Shown here one piece after another: positions 48,331-58,979 of a DNA stretch of 64,000 bases (position 1 is the stretch's first letter; each line of letters starts with the position of its first letter). The notes under the pieces are model-generated. The model had not been told where the DNA came from and did no database searches. It saw only the letters and a program-made list of their open reading frames with translations. The DNA lies in assembly GCA_030278955.1 (NCBI GenBank), contig JAOANR010000002.1, positions 1,054,001 to 1,118,000 on the forward strand, written 5' to 3'. Origin of the DNA: Hygrophila difformis (taxonomy: Eukaryota; Streptophyta; Magnoliopsida; Lamiales; Acanthaceae). The translations under genes were made by a program, and so were the position numbers.

Positions 48331-49378
48331 AGTGGGGATGATGTCTAGGAGGTCACGGGGTCGTCCGGAATCCACGGGATGTCACGAACGAATCTCCTCA
48401 AGTCGGTTTCCTCTTCCAACGTCCACGAACCGAATCCGCAAGTAAAGATCCTTAGTTAGATTCGATTTTCGGATTCAAAAAAAGTGTAGATAAACTCAAA
48501 AACTACTTACCAACGTCCTAGGGGTCTGTCTTCTCCTTCTCAAGTCCTTCTTGTTCGGATTTCGTCGTCGGAACTTCAAGAACACAAGGGATTTCGGGGT
48601 TTTCGACTTTGGGAAGAGTTGGAGAGAATGTGGGGAAAAGATGGCTGCTCTAGGGTTGTAATTTTCGAATTTAGGGTTAGGGAGCAGTCTATGGTCGTCC
48701 CCTATATCCTTCCATAGCCCGGGATTGAGTTTCCATCGTCGGGGGTCGAAAATATGGCAAGAAAATCGTCGGGACGCGTTGTTGCCGAATTCTGGGGGTG
48801 TCACGCGCCCTTGGCGTGCACCTAGGCCAAAGACCGCGCGGCCAGCGCGCGGCCTCCGCCAAGACCTCGGTCCGGGCGGGTCCGTGCGATCCGATCGGGT
48901 CTTTTCTCCTCTCTTTCGGACTTCTGTGCTCCTACGTTTTCGGGCTCGATTTTTCGGGTCATTCTCGGATTATGAATTCTTATCTTAAATTAATTTCGTC
49001 TCGAGTTAATCCCGTACTTGAAATCTTGAGTCCGTTGCATTTGGATTCGTCGGCTTCTAATTCGTCGTCTTTTGACTCCCGTGCAACAATTTATCTAACT
49101 AATTTATTTCCAACTTCATGGGTTCCTGGAATTAAAATTCTTTTCTCTCTTGAATTTAGTTTCAATTCTTTTGACTCGATTTCATGGAATGTCTTCGGGC
49201 TTCCTTTCCCTCCTTTATTCCATTTTGAATTTTTGAATCTATCGGCGTTTCATTTCCGAGCAATAATTTATTGTGATAAATTATTTTCTTCTTCTCGGAG
49301 ATATTTCAACCTTGATTTGATTAAGAAATAAATTTTATTCCTTTGGACGCCGATAAAAATCCCGGGTATTACAAAGTT

Positions 49379-49684
49379 TCATGGCAATGATCTTCATGAC
49401 ATGGAACTATGATAAGTTTCATGATGCCAATTGCCGGGGATCTTCAGTGTGACAGACTGAAGGTCAAGATTGAACTGTCTATCCCGGCTGCACCATGAAA
49501 GTTGTCAAAAGTTTCATGCCGGGGAGGATGCAGCGCCGTTTGAAATCAGAGTACCCCACATGAGTAATAAAAATTGAAATATATCCTTAAACCCCTTCCC
49601 CACGAATCATAACTCTTTTTCTTTTAATAAATTTAACTTGGGATATTTTAGAAAAGCTCGTGTAGGAAATTGTCAAAAGTTTCA
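49379..49684 (+). mobile_element. Ath-old solo LTR, last segment
   Basis: Ends CAAAAGTTTCA at 49684, followed by the right TSD TTAGG. It contains two earlier LTR-terminus motifs (GTTTCATGG and GTCAAAAGTTTCATG) and a piece of leader (GCCGGGGAGGATGCAGCGCC, about 49503-49522), so PBS/leader sequence lies inside this LTR as well. Confidence 0.9.
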
Positions 49685-49689
49685 TTAGG

Positions 49690-50524
49690 GGGTGAGTGCT
49701 CTGCAGGGTGCCCTCCTAACGATTCACTTCGTGCCTATATCGACGATGGTGACCCCGCGCGAAATACTTGAGATATGTTGCCAAAACGGCATGAGATATA
49801 TGGCCTACACTCTCGTGAATATCCTTATGGGTTTCCCGAGGCTCCGGAGTGGTACTGGGTATGGCAGATACGGCTGCGGCTGCCGGTTTTCGGCTAAACT
49901 TGACGAGATTGCGATGCAATCGTGAAATACTTGAAATACTAAATCTTGGAAGTAATGGGGATAGTTAAATATTTTAATTGTTGTTCTTTAAATTATCAAA
50001 TGCTTTATTTAAATTAATTATGGCTTTATTTAAATTAGTTATGAATATTATCATGCTTTATGTAAATATTAAATTAATGGCTTTTAAACCCTACGATCAT
50101 GCATGTGTTAACTTACTGAGCAAGTCGGGCTGACCAAACCATTTTATTTTCCTTTTTCCTCACAGAGTATGTGGAATGATCATGAGCACATTCATGCATG
50201 GGGGAACTATATTTTTGCAAATTTTATTATTTAAATTCTTGCATTAGACATTAGAATAAACGGGCCTCTTTAACCCGTGTTTTGACCATGTTGGTCGTAT
50301 TTACATTTCCGCTGCAATATTATACTTAAATACTATTTCCGCTGCGCTATGATATTATTATTTTCGAGACTATATTGTATGGGTTGTTTGCAAATGCTTT
50401 AAATATTTTTAAACACTGAAATACCTAGCCTTACATCTCATTAGTAAGCCGGAGAAACCGTATCTTGCTAGGGATGTGTGGCGGTGACATCCCGACCTGG
50501 GTGACCAAAAACCGGGGTGTTACA
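49690..50524 (+). mobile_element. F1 solo LTR, right part
   Basis: Resumes at GGGTGAGTGCTCTGC after the TSD TTAGG and ends CCGGGGTGTTACA at 50524. It holds the GC-rich hairpin module (49690-49925), the acceptor CCTCACAG at 50165 and the CGGG/CCCG and GGCC hairpin region. The right flank (ATAGATCTTAAATCC) is A2 interior and does not carry the left flank TCAGA, so F1 has no matching TSD. Confidence 0.88.
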
Positions 50525-51130
50525 AATAGATCTTAAATCCTTTGGGAATCCAACTCATCTTATTTTAACCAGAATTATCTCGTCTAGGGTTAAACATTAA
50601 TCATCTTAATGTGTGCACATAGGAATCTTCCAATTACCTCCAAGTTCCCATCACTTGGAATCTCCAAATGTTTATTAAATGTCTTTTATGGTTATCTGAC
50701 CAAAGACATGTCCAATTTAGATAAGGTTTCGAAAAAATAAATATATCGTGTTATATAATAATAGATTAGGTTCAAATATTCGGCCTACGAACTTTATAGT
50801 AAGTATCCATCTTACTATACTTCCTTGTTAGATATTTTATTTACCAAGGATAATTATTTTAATGATAGGATTTTACGATTGTCTTGCTTTGTGGGTTATC
50901 ACCTAATTAATAGTAATTCACAACTAAGGATTGTCTCCCATAATTATGAAATTTAAAAACTATTGGGTGGACTGATTCCATGTCCTCGATTATGACCTTT
51001 ATCCTTGACCATCCATGGTCTTCTTTAAAATAGGAAGAAGATGAACGGAATATAGGTTCTTGTATCATTTCTAAGTGATAACTGCTTAAATAGCATAGTT
51101 ACGGCTCCTATCGAGGGATATAAAAATTAT
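50525..51130 (-). mobile_element. Element A2 interior, first segment
   Basis: Matches A1 from about 8575 to 9176 with few differences. It is broken on the left by F1 and on the right by element E (TSD ATTAT 51126-51130). Confidence 0.88.
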
Positions 51131-52044
51131 TGTAACACCCGAGGAAAAACAAATTCAAATTGTTTTGAACTACGTCATGACTTGATCCCTTCACAGGGTA
51201 CGTAGGCAGCTTAGAACTAATTTCTAAGTTCAGTCACGAAATAGATCACAAAATACATCACGAATTAGATCACAAGGACGATAGGAGGAGTTGGAACCAA
51301 TTTAGACTAGGCTAATTAGGACACAGAAATGTTGCGAACGATAAGCCGGACTCGTAACAAGTTTAAGGAGAAGATCCCGAAACGGAGACGACCCAGGGAA
51401 TCGAGCTAACACGTAGAAAACCGATAGGGGAAAGCGAGGGAAAACCCGACGGAACACGCGGACCGCCGAACAGGCCGGTCCGGCCGGCCCGCGCTGTCCG
51501 CGCGCCGCCGCGCGGCCACCGCGCGGGCAAGGGCGTCGCGACTCCAGGCTGGTCACGCGTGCTCCGCGCGGACAAAGGCCTATGTGTGCGTCACCAGCGC
51601 GCCAGAGGTGCATGAGGTGTAAACTTTCCTTCCATGGCGATTTTCTTGCCAAAAATCCGACCTCAATCAATGGCAAGTCGATCACAACAATGGGGAAGGG
51701 CATAAGATCAGATTTGGGGCGCCCCTCTCCATAATTCTCAGAAAACCTAACCCTAAACACCTCCAATATTCCTCTCCAAGTCGAAACCTCTCCGAACTCA
51801 CCTTCCGGCAAGTATTCCGGCGACGGCAAGGCGAAAGGAACCAAGCCCTGCCCTCTAGACTCTTGGTAAGCTATTGTACAAAGTTTCAATTCGTCCATAG
51901 ATCTCAGAAACTCATATTCTAACCTTTTTTCCTTACCACGATTTCCCGTCGGAAAACGAACAAAAAGCGATCGGAGAAGTTGGCCGTTCGTCGTGACCCT
52001 AGGACATCCGGAAACCCAATCCAGCGACCCTATCATCATTCTAA

Positions 52045-53548
52045 GTAAGTTAAAACCTTACTCACAAATTTTCGTGGTTGTTTGTTGTTTAAATCTCGAG
52101 ATATAGGCTTGTAACAAAAATCGGTTTTCAAAAACCCTATTTTCGCCCAATTTTAAAGACTCGCCAAAAACTCGACCTTCGGGAATTCAAACCGAAAACT
52201 TTTCAACACAAAAGTTGTTCCTAACACCTTTATCTATCTTGTGTCCAAATTTCAGCCGTTGACATTGAGTTTTGCTATCCCAAATCCCGCCGTAAACTTT
52301 CTATATCGAACCGAACGTTTTAAAACTATGACAGATTTCTTCATTCAACTTGATGCATGTTTTTCACCCCTTTTTCGAATGATTTAACTTTGCATTCCTA
52401 AACAAAAGTTGTAGATAATTGTGTCTAGATTATGCATATAAAATTTCACGGATTTTGGTTTTCATTTGATATGTCAAACGGCCGAGTTTTTAAAACTGCT
52501 TTAAAATCGTTTTGAGGGCCGCGAGTATGCAGTGGGTTGCACTCGATTTTTGAGTACCAAGAATTCATTATTTCCAAATTCTTAAAACATGAAAGTTGTT
52601 CCTTAACGTGTTGTGTAGTTACTGTAAAAATTTCACATTGATTGGTTTTGAAATGAATTTTTAATCGGCGTTGCACGAACCTGTGACGAAAACAGTTTTT
52701 AAGACATAAATTATTCTTTGCAATAAACTCGAATTTCGGCTCACTTCGGAACCTTATTTCCAAAAACTTAAAACATGAAAGTTGTTCGTGTGTGTGTTTT
52801 TGAATTACTGTAAAAATTTCAGAATTTTTGGAGAAAAGACGAATTTTTAATTAAGAAAGGCGTAAACTGCCTCGAATAGGATTTTTCGAACTTGAGAAAA
52901 CTCGAACTATGAAAACGCGATATCGATCATTTGATAACTTTGAAATACGAACTTTCGAAAAATCCCGTTCACTAGGCTGAGCCGATCTTCATACTATCAT
53001 TATCTTTGAGACTGCCTCGTTAGTGGTCTCCTTACTATCTGAGATTGCCTCGTTAGTGATCTCGCGCGCTGTATTTGCGGATCGCCTCGTTAGTGGTCCT
53101 ACTATCTTTTTGGATCGCCTCGTTAGTGGTCCTACTATCTTTGAGACTGCCTCGTTAGTGGTCTCCCATTGTTTGGACTGCCTCGTTAGTGGTCCTATGT
53201 TGAGATTGCCTCGTTAGTGATCTCCCGGTATGGTGTCCTCTTCTTAGTCTACGGGATGAAAAGTAAAAGACTTGTGTGAGTGTTTCATTATGCTAAATCG
53301 TATTTATCATGTCTTTAATTATGTATTTAAAGTTTATGCATCTTAAATTATGCTTTAAATTACGCTTTTAAGATTAAGCCCTTTTATCATGTTTTCCGCT
53401 GCTAATAAATTATGTATTTTTAACTCTCGTACGGTAAGCGAAATCTTTAGTTTAAACACTTGTAACCCCTTTTATTTGTTAGTTAGTGATTAACTTACTC
53501 AGTATATTTTTATACTGACAACCGTTGTCATTTTCCTTTTTTTTACAG
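52045..53548 (+). other. Predicted LTR intron of E, 5' copy
   Basis: Donor CTAA|GTAAGTTAAAACC at 52045 (GTAAG pairs with CTTAC), acceptor TTTTTTTTACAG ending at 53548. Hairpin CAGTATA-TTTT-TATACTG (53500-53517) ends 31 nt before it and is preceded by TTAACTTACT. Confidence 0.45.
53008..53224 (+). repeat. Covarying hairpin array in E, 5' LTR (7 units)
   Basis: Each unit has the constant loop GCCTCGTTAGTG and a changing stem that stays paired: GAGAC/GTCTC (units 1, 5), GAGAT/ATCTC (units 2, 7), GGATC/GGTCC with one G-T wobble (units 3, 4), GGAC/GTCC (unit 6). Units 3 and 4 are duplicates; the 3' LTR has one of the two. Confidence 0.95.
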
Positions 53549-53893
53549 AGTATGTCGAGTGACGCATTGCATATGCACTTGGGGGAAAATCATAACGGAC
53601 ATTTTAAATTCTGCATCGTACTGTTTTTACCGGGTCTGTTAAACCCGAGGATTTGGCCATGTTGGCCGTGATTTACTTTCCGCTGCACTTTCTCTATTTA
53701 TTTTTCGCGCATGATGATTACTACTATCGTATTAAGTATTATAAAATTTCCGGACTAAATCCTGAAATGTTTTAAATCTTTTACATACCCACAAGCCTTG
53801 CATTTCCTTAGCGAGCTCGGGAAGCCGTGTTTTGCTAGGGAGATGCGGCGGTGACATCCCCGCCTGGGTTATCAAATCCGGGGTGTTACAAGT

Positions 53894-53905
53894 TGGTATC
53901 AGAGC
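53894..53905 (+). promoter_or_regulatory. Primer binding site, initiator-Met tRNA (element E)
   Basis: TGGTATCAGAGC, three bases after the LTR end. Confidence 0.93.
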
Positions 53906-54230
53906 CCGGAAAATTTTTAAAGCTACTACTATTATTTTAAACCATTATTTTTAAACCCAAGTGCGACTTCTTTTAAAACCATTTATTTTGACTACTAGTA
54001 TTATTTTTAGCCCAAAGGTCTATAATCCTTTTTACATAGCCCAAAATCTTAGCAATAGAAATATTAAATTTTGGCCCACTATAGAGGCCCAACCCTTAGC
54101 AATTTATTTTAAACTAAATTTTTTTATGGGGAAGGGACTTGCACTTGCATGTTGCATATAGATTTAAATTTGTGCATATCTTAACTTTGCCTGAAAAATG
54201 TCTAACTCTAACCTCCCTTGTTGACATTAG

Positions 54231-54608
54231 ATGGCTGAACCGAACGCGAACATGACCAACCTGATGATGAAACTGACCAACGCATATCTCGAGTCCCAAC
54301 AGCATGTCAATCACTTCAAAGCTCGAGTGGGGCATCTAGAGAGTAACGTGGACTATCTGAGAAATCTTAGGGAAGCTGACCATCATGAAATAACCCAACT
54401 CAAGGCCCAAGTCGCCGAACTCCAAACACTAGTGGTTGCACTCCAAAACAAGGATAACGAACTGATGATGCAAATAGGACACTTAGCAGCTGAGCTGCTG
54501 GGCCTAGAGGCTGACATCTTCCCTCCGAGCCCGAGCCCGGTGGGGACACCCATTCCCATTGACATATCCAGCGACGAGGACGATCCCATCGAGGATATAC
54601 CTGCCTAG
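54231..54608 (+). CDS. Small coiled-coil accessory protein of element E
   Basis: 125 residues starting MAEPNANMTNLMMKL, about 325 bp after the PBS, where gag would be expected. Residues about 5-90 are strongly heptad-like (FKARVGHLESNV, ITQLKAQVAELQTLVVAL), so a coiled coil. The tail holds PIDISSDEDDP, which looks like a SUMO-interacting motif (hydrophobic core, then acidic). It shares NLREADHH and overall layout with the D protein at 36429-36079 although the DNA around them is quite different. Retained intact in an element that has lost gag-pol, which suggests a useful or cis-preferring role. Function unknown; nucleic-acid or Gag binding would be guesses. Confidence 0.75.
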   Translation: MAEPNANMTNLMMKLTNAYLESQQHVNHFKARVGHLESNVDYLRNLREADHHEITQLKAQVAELQTLVVALQNKDNELMMQIGHLAAELLGLEADIFPPSPSPVGTPIPIDISSDEDDPIEDIPA

Positions 54609-54812
54609 TCACCCTAGATTTAGGGATCCATACTGATGCACCATTGCTATTTCTATTTCGAATGCTTGTAAACCAAATTTAATTCTTGAGTAATAAAAAT
54701 ACAAGCCTATTTAGATTTATTCCATACATTTTATTTAATTCTTTAACTACCATAATCAAAGAGGGGAACCTACAACCCTAGACCAAAAAAAAAATAAAAA
54801 ATAAAATAAAAA

Positions 54813-54849
<37 letters not shown>

Positions 54850-55366
54850 GAAATAAAAATAATAATAATAATAAAATATATACATATACGTAAATATGTA
54901 CATATAAGAATAAATAAATAAATTCCAACAACCTTTACAAGAAAACCATGATAAATTGATACCTATTAAAGGACTAATCTTAATAAAAAAAATTTCCCCT
55001 TAAGAGCAACTATATACACTCTACATATAAACTCTAATCCCGTGTATCTTATCACGCTAATTTATCCAAGCGATTTAGTCAAGCAACGGCGTAGGTATTG
55101 TTGGGCAATCCACACACATGCAGACACGATAGGAAGGTAATAGTAAATCCAGAACATCTCAAACCATAAAATGGACAGAACAATTAAACCATGGTTCTAA
55201 AACAGCAGCAAACAACCAACACATGTCAAACACCTAACTAAGCAGTAACATAACGAAAATATAAAACACAAACACCAGGCAACAACAACATCCTCATAAG
55301 GAGGAAACTAAACAAAGTACGTCTAAATGCAAAACCTAAACGAAAACACGAAACCAAAAGGAGACA
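54609..55366. other. AT-rich non-coding spacer of element E
   Basis: Between the coiled-coil ORF and the 3' end of the antisense gene. Apart from the (AAT)n run nothing is recognisable; it probably holds the 3' ends of the two converging transcripts. Confidence 0.6.
54814..54880. repeat. (AAT)n microsatellite
   Basis: A long AAT run with a short interruption, after an A-rich stretch (54785-54813). Confidence 0.9.
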
Positions 55367-56664
55367 TCACTGATCGGGAGGCGGGAACTGCCGGCGCATG
55401 TAGTCGTCCATCTGCCGCACATAGGCGTACATGTCGGACATGGTGGCCGGCTGCTGAGCCTGCCTCGTAGCAAACGAGTCTATACGGGTCTGATAGAAGT
55501 CCAACCTAGCGTCGAGGGCGTCATAACGAGCCTGCCCAGCTGCAAACCCGGCGTCCATACTGACCCGCATCTCCTGCATCATCTGCAGCATCCGAGTCAT
55601 CTCCTGCCCCTGAGGTGCCACAGCAGGAGGTGCCCCAGCAGGAGGTGGAACTACTGGAGGAGGGGGTAGCTCCTCCGGTGGTACAACAAGGATCAGGCCG
55701 CCGTCATCAGGCTGCGGGCGAAGTACAGCACGGGGAGCCCCACGACGTAAGGCGCTACGCCGCTCAGCATAAGTCGGGATACGGTAGCAACGGCCAGGTG
55801 CTAGGTCGTACGGGTCTGTCTCCGGTGTAGTGCGAATCCCCTGCGCCGCGCACAACCCACAGATGAGGTGAACATGGGTAATCACCCTACTCCCTCGTCC
55901 TCTTCGCATACCCCGCAAGTTGTCCTCGATGCAAGCTCCTACATTCACCCTACCGTCTCGCGCGATGAAGCAAATGGTCTCGTAGACGTGATCCAAGACA
56001 ATGTGGCTCCGGGACATCGGCTGGACACGCCCGAACCACAGCTGAGCAAGCTCTCGCCAAGGGGAGTCCATCGACGTCAAACGAAGCTCATGACTGTGCT
56101 CGAACTGAAGAGGCACTATGGTGCATAAGATGTTCCACGCAGGAGCAAGAACACGTCCCTCAGGCTGGGGCCGGAATACGCCATCGTCGGGCAAGCCAAA
56201 ATAGACATTGATCGCCCGAGCACTGAAGTCGAGATAGCGACCACGGACCCATACCCGGGATAGATCGTCACCCTCCCCGAGACCGCCAATGTTGGCAATA
56301 ACCTCCATAGCCAAATAACCGGAGGCGACGCCCTCGGGGTGACGTGCCAGACCAGTCCACTGCAAATACTCCAAGACTGCACTGACCCTGTCATCGCCAT
56401 ATGAAGAGGATATATGCCTCTCTCAGGGACGTAAGCCCTGTTTCGACGAAGCTCGTCGAAATAAAAGTCCTGGGCAGCCTTCGTCCTAAACCGGAACCTG
56501 TCGTGCCGGTGAGGACGCACCTCGTCCGGAAGACCCCTGAGTCGCGGACCCCGCTGCTCCTCGTCCTCCTCTGACTCGCTCTCGTCGAAATCAGGCATCG
56601 CCGGAGCGGCATGACTGGGGCCAGCCTCATCAGCAACTCGTCTCCTAGTCCTCGGAGGACACAT
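55367..56664 (-). pseudogene. Antisense gene of element E, plant 'putative transposon protein' type, one frameshift
   Basis: The likely start is MCPPRTRRRVADEAG at 56664. After an acidic stretch comes a motif set typical of plant transposon-associated proteins found as extra ORFs in Ty3/gypsy elements (FYFDELRRNRAYVPERGIY, then VRGRYLDFSARAINVYFGLP, CAAQGI). The C-terminus has a Pro-rich linker and a helical tail (residues about 330-430; MLQMMQEMRVSMDAGF, LDFYQTRIDSF). The frame breaks near 56396 (CATATGGCGATGACAGG), where one missing base separates LHMA from DDRVSAVLEYLQW. Without it a protein of about 430 residues would be read. The gene runs opposite to the element and has its own leader and a predicted 5' intron. 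Family by motif memory, not by search; function unknown. Confidence 0.72.
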
Positions 56665-56701
56665 GAGAGACGCCAAAACGACCCACAAAAAGAGCAACAT
56701 C

Positions 56702-57313
56702 CTGCAAGTTACCAAATACCAATTATAAGACTAAGTCCCACACAAAAGTCAAGCGAAAACACGTAAAGGGCATCAATATATGCTTCTAACGTGAATGTAC
56801 CGTAAGAACAACAAATCCTACCGTTTACTAGGACCAACCAGGAGGTAATCTAGGCAAAGGATATTCTCAAACTAGTGCCTGAACCCTTTGTGGCAGTTTG
56901 TCGAACACGTTATGTGCGCAATAAACCAAAACCTAAGTTACTAACAACACACGGAAATTGCCCACCGAATGAAACAATCATTCTAATGACAACACAGCGC
57001 GTCCTACCGCACCAAACAACAGGGGAACGAACCAATAACCATACCCCAATAACACCCAACATCATAGCCTTTCTAAGGATTCGAATTCAACAAGAATTTG
57101 CCAAAAACATAAACACATTATAACATAAACATAGGCAAGGCAACAAGAGTAACGATAATTGCCACATACACTTGCTAATTTGCACAAATCAAGCCTAAAG
57201 GTCATAAACCCCCAATTTTTGTACACAAACCCTAATTTCCTAAATCTCTACACAAATCAAGTCATTCAAAACATAAAAGTTGAAATTAGTAAGTGGGTTT
57301 AGTAGAATCGTAC
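56702..57313 (-). other. Predicted 5' UTR intron of the antisense gene
   Basis: Donor CATCTAG|GTACGATTC at 57313, acceptor GGTAACTTGCAG ending at 56702, 38 bp before the likely start codon. Upstream lies a GC-rich leader (57490-57410) and a CT-rich, gene-like sequence. Inferred. Confidence 0.45.
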
Positions 57314-57744
57314 CTAGATGGGTGAAATTGAAGTCGAAATCAAGCAAACAGGAAGGTGACTCGCCGGATTTAGAGAGAATTGGGGGTGTGTTCTCGAATG
57401 GAAAATGGGGGAAGTGGCTCACGCGGAGCGCGAGCCCTATTTTCTCGAACAGAGGGAGCCGCGCGCTCTCCGCGCGCCACCGCGCGGGACCCGGATGGAG
57501 TTTTATTTTTCATGTTCTGCTCAATCTCTTTTGCTATACGCTCCTCACTGAACCCGGGCATACATTGACAGAGAAATACGACGACATGGAGCATCACCTG
57601 GCATTATTCCGGGCAAGGACAGCGGAATTGCCTCACGTCCTCCTCTCGCAGGACTACAGGAAACCCCCGGGACGTAAATACCTAGGGACCATAAGAAATT
57701 CCGTAGGGAATGGAGAACCGCGTGTTAACTAACGTCCCCACCAC

Positions 57745-58042
57745 CGTTTGCTCGTAACCATAACGTGTTCCACGACCCCCAACTAAAGAAGTATGTGCCG
57801 ACACGTCGCATGTACTCCAACCGGACGTAATCGAATTGGATGATGACTTGACCTATGAGGAAACCCCGGTGCAAATACTCGACTACAAGGAAAGGGTGAC
57901 AAGGAATAAAACTGTAAAGATGGTCAAGGTCCTGTGGTCCAACCACGAGACGGAAACGGCGACCTGGGAATTGGAAGCAGACATGAGGCAACGTTACCCT
58001 ACCCTCTTCCAAGACGACCCGACCACAGTTATGGGGACATAA
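57745..58042 (+). pseudogene. Remnant of integrase C-terminus and chromodomain (element E)
   Basis: Two frames joined near 57798 read VFHDPQLKKYVP, then DTSHVLQPDVIELDDDLTY and a chromodomain (VKVLWSNHETETATWELE), ending shortly before the PPT. This is the normal end of a Tekay/Del chromovirus Pol. The frameshift and the loss of everything upstream make it a relic that identifies the parent lineage. Retained perhaps because this DNA is needed in cis next to the PPT. Confidence 0.82.
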
Positions 58043-58050
58043 CTGTATTC

Positions 58051-58065
58051 TTAAGGGGGGGAGGA
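58051..58065 (+). promoter_or_regulatory. Polypurine tract of element E
   Basis: TTAAGGGGGGGAGGA directly before the 3' LTR start TGTAACACCC. Confidence 0.93.
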
Positions 58066-58979
58066 TGTAACACCCGAGGAAAAACAAATTCAAATTGTTT
58101 TGAACTACGTCATGACTTGATCCCTTCACAGGGTACGTAGGCAGCTTAGAACTAATTTCTAAGTCCAGTCACGAAATAGATCACAAAATACATCACGAAT
58201 TAGATCACAAGGACGATAGGAGGAGTTGGAACCAATTTAGACTAGGCTAATTAGGACACAGAAATGTTGCGAACGATAAGCCGGACTCGTAACAAGTTTA
58301 AGGAGAAGATCCCGAAACGGAGACGACCCAGGGAATCGAGCTAACACGTAGAAAACCGATAGGGGAAAGCGAGGGAAAACCCGACGGAACACGCGGACCG
58401 CCGAACCGGCTGGTCCGGCCGGCCCGCGCTGTCCGCGCGCCGCCGCGCGGCCACCGCGCGGGCAAGGGCGTCGCGACTCCAGGCTGGTCGCGCGTGCTCC
58501 GCGCGGACAAAGGCCTATGTGCGCGTCACCAGCGCGCCAGAGGTGCAGGAGGTGTAAACTTTCCTTCCATGGCGATTTTCTTGCCAAAAATCCGACCTCA
58601 ATCAATGGCAAGTCGATCACAACAATGGGGAAGGGCATAAGATCAGATTTGGGGCGCCCCTCCCCATAATTCTCAGAAAACCTAACCCTAAACACCTCCA
58701 ATATTCCTCTCCAAGTCGAAACCTCTCCGAACTCACCTTCCGGCAAGTATTCCGGCGTCGGCAAGGCGAAAGGAACCAAGCCCTGCCCTCTAGACTCTTG
58801 GCAAGCTATTGTACAAAGTTTTAATTCATCCATAGATCTCAGAAACTCATATTCTAACCTTTTTTCCTTACCACGATTTCCCGTCGGAAAATGAACAAAA
58901 AGCGATCGGAGAAGTTGGCCGTTCGTCGTGACCCTAGGACGTCCGAAAACCCAATCCAGCAACCCTATCATCATTCTAA

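Larger units (their letters stand above)
46593..49373 (-). mobile_element. G solo LTR (2781 bp)
   Basis: Edges TGTAACACCCCGG (46593) and CCCGGGTATTACA (49373); TSD AAGTT at 46588-46592 and 49374-49378. Minus orientation: GC-rich U3 block (48780-48900), predicted donor at 48330, tandem T-arm-like hairpins (47233-47459), covarying hairpin 46989-46975, acceptor 46945, then the CGGG...CCCG and GGCC...GGCC hairpins typical of these LTR ends. Related in plan to F-type LTRs but diverged in sequence. ORFs 48496-48804 and 48798-49331 are not credible genes. Confidence 0.93.
51131..53890 (+). repeat. 5' LTR of element E (2760 bp)
   Basis: Starts TGTAACACCCGAGG, ends CCGGGGTGTTACA. GC-rich block 51450-51560; predicted intron 52045-53548 with a seven-unit hairpin array. 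A 245-codon antisense frame (52039-51302) crosses the GC-rich block and is repeated in the 3' LTR; I do not accept it as a gene. Confidence 0.93.

Noticed and set aside
48496..49331. ORFs of 102 and 177 codons in LTR G
   Set aside because: They overlap on opposite strands in the GC-rich U3 and leader, with no domain or relative in the sister LTRs.
51302..58974. 245-codon antisense frame in both LTRs of E (52039-51302 and 58974-58237)
   Set aside because: It crosses a GC-rich U3 block where long open frames are expected, has no recognisable domain, and its conservation between the LTRs follows from their common origin.
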